This document shows positions 60,955 to 64,000 of a stretch of 64,000 nucleotides of DNA, piece by piece. Position numbers and translations under genes: made by a program. The notes under the pieces are model-generated. The model worked only from the letters and a program-made list of their open reading frames with translations. It searched no databases and had not been told where the DNA came from. Source of the stretch: Tyto alba. Taxonomy: Eukaryota; Chordata; Aves; Strigiformes; Tytonidae. Where the stretch lies: assembly GCF_018691265.1 (NCBI RefSeq), contig NW_024881261.1, positions 25,135,374-25,199,373 of the forward strand, written 5' to 3'. Position 1 is the first letter of the stretch. The number at the start of each line of letters is the position of its first letter.

Positions 60955-63900
60955 AGTTTGATATCACATAGCGTGATGCAACAGGTCAAGGCAAGTAGAA
61001 CAGGAGCAACTGAGGGCACTTGGGAACTACCCATCCTTAAACAGCTTTTCAGATACACTGCATCTGTTACATGTTTTCTGGAAATACTTGGTAAAAATAT
61101 TTTCACAAAAAAGCAATATTTGTATTGCATCCAAAAGAACAATTTGAAATGTATTCTTTAATTCCTAGTAGAGGTCCTAATGCTAAAGGCAAGTATCTAC
61201 TCTTTGTGGGAGAAATCCATCAGAATGCTTTCCTGTCATTGTAGGACCTGTTGTTTCTATCTCTCTAACCAGTGGCACCTGCAATCCTGGAGATCATGAA
61301 ATAAACCTCTCCTGCATGGTTCTTGACCCTCAGATGCTGACAGATGAGGCTCCCCAGGGGGAGAATGAAGCTGTTTCAGAGACTGCAAGCTCTACCTTCA
61401 GTTACTCTATGTTTTGAGGGACCACCTGGCATGTATTTAGTACTTTACCACCCAGATGTGTCTCTCAAAGCCATGATTCCCAGCCATAAAACCTGCTCCA
61501 GTGCAGAAGCCACAGGGCCTAAATTAGGGCCTCTTGGCCCAGCTAAATCTGTCAACATTCCAGCTGACTACAATGAGAGAAAAACTGGGCTGGCCCAGTT
61601 TCTTTATATTTCTGCCAATCCGATTTTAAGTGGCAGACTAATTCAGATGTGTATATGTTGCTAATACTCTGAGTGTGTATATTCCCAATTAGTCACATAT
61701 TGAACAACCCTGAACTTTTCCTGTCTATAGGCAAAACATCCCCATAGTTTAGGTCTCCTATCTCATCACTTCTCAACTCTTTTGGAAGCAAATGGACGTG
61801 GAATTTTTTTTTGACATTATACAATAAAATTATATTGTACTTGTGTTAAAACAATGTGCAAACCATTAAGTAGAATAATGAAATGCTGGAAGTTAAAACA
61901 ATGAGCTTGGATGATTTAAAACTCGCTACATTTTAAATATGCAATATGTTTGCAAGAATGAAATTGCTCTTTGGGGCTCAATACAGATATCTAGCCCATT
62001 TTGGAAAGAACAAGTAATACCTAGGAACATAATTTAAAGCAGTGTTGTAATTAGCTGGCCATTTCACATCACTGGAGTTCTGGTATTGTTTGGCTTTATA
62101 AATGACCCATATAGTCATCTTACAATTATACATAGTGTGTTTAAAAAAAAAAAAAATAAACAACAAAACAAAAATCAGCAAATTGTTTGGATGAGAATCT
62201 TTCCTTTGGCAGATTAGTGAAGAGTAAATTATTTAGAAGGATGATGTGGTGCACTCCCTATTAATATGCCCTTGCAAACTTATTTAAAACCCCAAGATCT
62301 GGAGGCTCCTTTAACCATACCTTCAGGATATCATAGTTCTCCCTGACTTCACTTCCTGATCATGAAGCAACACAGTATTTTCAGTCAAAACTCATCTTAC
62401 CATACATCTAAGTGATAAATAATGGATATTGCTGTGAATGCAAAAAGATGGCTTTGTTCCTGATTATGGTAGAAACTGTAGAAGTAGAAACTCTATTACT
62501 GAAATTCAGTCAAATTTTTGCAGGATTAAATTGAAAAGCTAGGACTGGACTTTTCCATGGGACTTGTTTTCTGTCTGCAGCATAGGTTATTAAAATCTTT
62601 CTGACTTTCACACTGGGTCAACCATATTCCATGCCAATATTGGGATGGAAATCAGAACTGTCTTAAGGCTGCTCTCAGTTACCGTCACCTTCTTAACACT
62701 CTCAAGAAATCATTTCAGTTCCCTGGGATCAGGGAGAGAGAATGTTCCTAGTCTCAATTCCCTTATAACTTCACCTATAGAAGATTAGTAAGTGATATGC
62801 TGCAGAGGAAGGCATTGTAAAGCTGCCATATGGGCTTTTTATTTTTGTTTTCCAAATCCAGTGTTCTCCCAATGGAGCATGAAGGTGCAGATACTTGGTT
62901 AAACTGATTTTTTGTCCATTTTGTTCTTGCCAATTGCTGGAAAGCAGCTACTGCAGGCAGTCAGCATCTGGCCCAAAATTTGAGTTCCGTGCAATACACA
63001 AAGGATTCTTTAGTAGGCTGAATTATGTCATTAATATGAGCATGTCTGCAAATGTAACACCTCAGTAAAAGAATTTCTAGGAAGGGTTTAGATTGTAAAC
63101 TATGATGCTGTATTGTGAAATTTTGGCTGGAGCAGCTGTTGTGAAAAAGACTCTCTGAACTCATAGATTTCAGCCCTCTAACTAGCCCCTTTTTGCCAAC
63201 CTAGAAATTAAGAAAGTAGTCTTTCATGGTTTTACCTCTTTTTTCGTTATTCTCTTGGCTTTACAACTTGATTGAAAATCTACACTAATTATAGATTTGC
63301 TACAATAAAAAAAAATACAGTGTCTATTCATATACATACACTAGAAATTAAAAGTTGGGGGTGAGAAATGAAAAATTCATAGCCTTGGATGTTGAGAAAG
63401 TCAGACCTGCTGTCTCCCCTTGAAGTCACCTAGGTGAGGCTTTTTGACATAACGGAAGCATCAATGAACTGCTCTTGATTAAAAGTTTGACAGGTTGACA
63501 CTATCCCCCTGAACAGGAAGACCGGGGTTGAAAGAAAATTTTAATACAAACAGAATTTCATTAATACCACAGTTTGCTATAATGGGGGTCTTTTTTTTTT
63601 TTTTCCCCCACTGTTATTTTTGCTTAGATGGTGTCATTACCTTTTAAACGGGAAAGACGCTATGGTTAAGCTTTGTCTCAGAAACAATGTCATACTAATG
63701 GAATGGGAGCTTTCAAGTAAAATCTGAAACAAACTGCCTGGAACAGTACTGATTCTCCAGGCACAAACAAAACCAGTTTTAATAGGGTGGGTCCTTTAAA
63801 TGCAGGCTCTATTCATTGAAGCAATATTTATTTTGTAGGGAGGGTACAGAAATTCATTAAACAATAGAAAATAATCGATATAAACAGAATATCAGAATGG

Positions 63901-64000
63901 CCTTACATCTCCCAAGATCCAAAAATATAGCCTCACTTCACTTTATTTACCTTCTGAGAGCTTTTTTTCTAATGTGGTAACTGTTAGACTCTATCTGCTC
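60955..64000. other. Gene-free stretch at right edge
   Basis: Unique AT-rich sequence with A14 (62,143-62,156) and T14 followed by C (63,591-63,609) tracts. The 106-codon plus frame at 61,344-61,664 is not recognised. No RNA genes were found. Confidence 0.5.

Noticed and set aside
1..64000. Strand bias of homopolymers as a sign of transcription
   Set aside because: Runs of at least 11 bases number 14 for T and 9 for A on the plus strand; the difference is too small to mean anything.
1..64000. CRISPR arrays, operons, phage or defence islands
   Set aside because: No regularly spaced repeats, no packed coding frames, no ribosome-binding sites; the composition is that of a vertebrate genome.
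1..64000. CR1 LINE 3' ends
   Set aside because: I looked for the repeated ATTCTRTG-type octamer typical of bird and reptile CR1 ends and saw no tandem copies; short degraded CR1 pieces could still be missed.

Overview
The window looks like ordinary nuclear DNA of a vertebrate, most likely a sauropsid (bird, crocodilian or turtle). The evidence is an AT-leaning, CpG-poor background of about 40% GC by eye, many A and T tracts, one GT microsatellite, no operon-like gene packing, and old tRNA-derived SINE relics. Several of those relics resemble the MIR/CORE-type families of amniotes, including the 3' core 'TCAAARCACTT...TTAATTAA' often met in reptile and bird genomes. I saw no L1, Alu or other young mammalian repeat. 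The clade call is an inference.

I could not support any intact protein-coding gene. The longest ATG-to-stop frame is 162 codons (43,398-42,910, minus) and I do not recognise it. The window reads as intergenic or intronic DNA, built mainly of unique sequence, decayed transposable elements and simple repeats, with a few islands that look like possible regulatory DNA.

Layout. Positions 1-1,060 hold several minus-strand open frames with protein-like composition, one running off the left edge; this is an unidentified possible coding relic. At 6,961-7,872 there are two diverged copies of one sequence in direct orientation. At 9,300-9,435 lies a minus-strand tRNA-derived SINE. At 11,271-11,560 a very strong pyrimidine tract ends in CAG and is followed by a short GC-rich, CpG-bearing block. 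At 13,435-13,680 are a perfect 15-bp tandem duplication, a hairpin and a tRNA-like relic. At 22,228-22,328 is a T/GTTT tract. At 24,716-24,784 seven CpGs sit within 69 bp. At 33,040-33,520 is a CpG-enriched block with a (GT)n microsatellite. SINE relics occur near 36.2, 45.6, 52.2, 53.1 and 60.9 kb. At 47,140-47,360 is a possible conserved element with Hox/Cdx-like and TALE-like motifs. At 48,907-49,290 is an AT-rich palindromic repeat.

The clearest recognisable protein relic is at about 58,190-59,720 (plus strand). It is a broken Ty3/gypsy-type retrotransposon pol, with the end of the reverse transcriptase palm and a well-preserved HHCC zinc-binding region of the integrase, interrupted by stops, frameshifts and apparent deletions. 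No new enzymatic or defence system was found.
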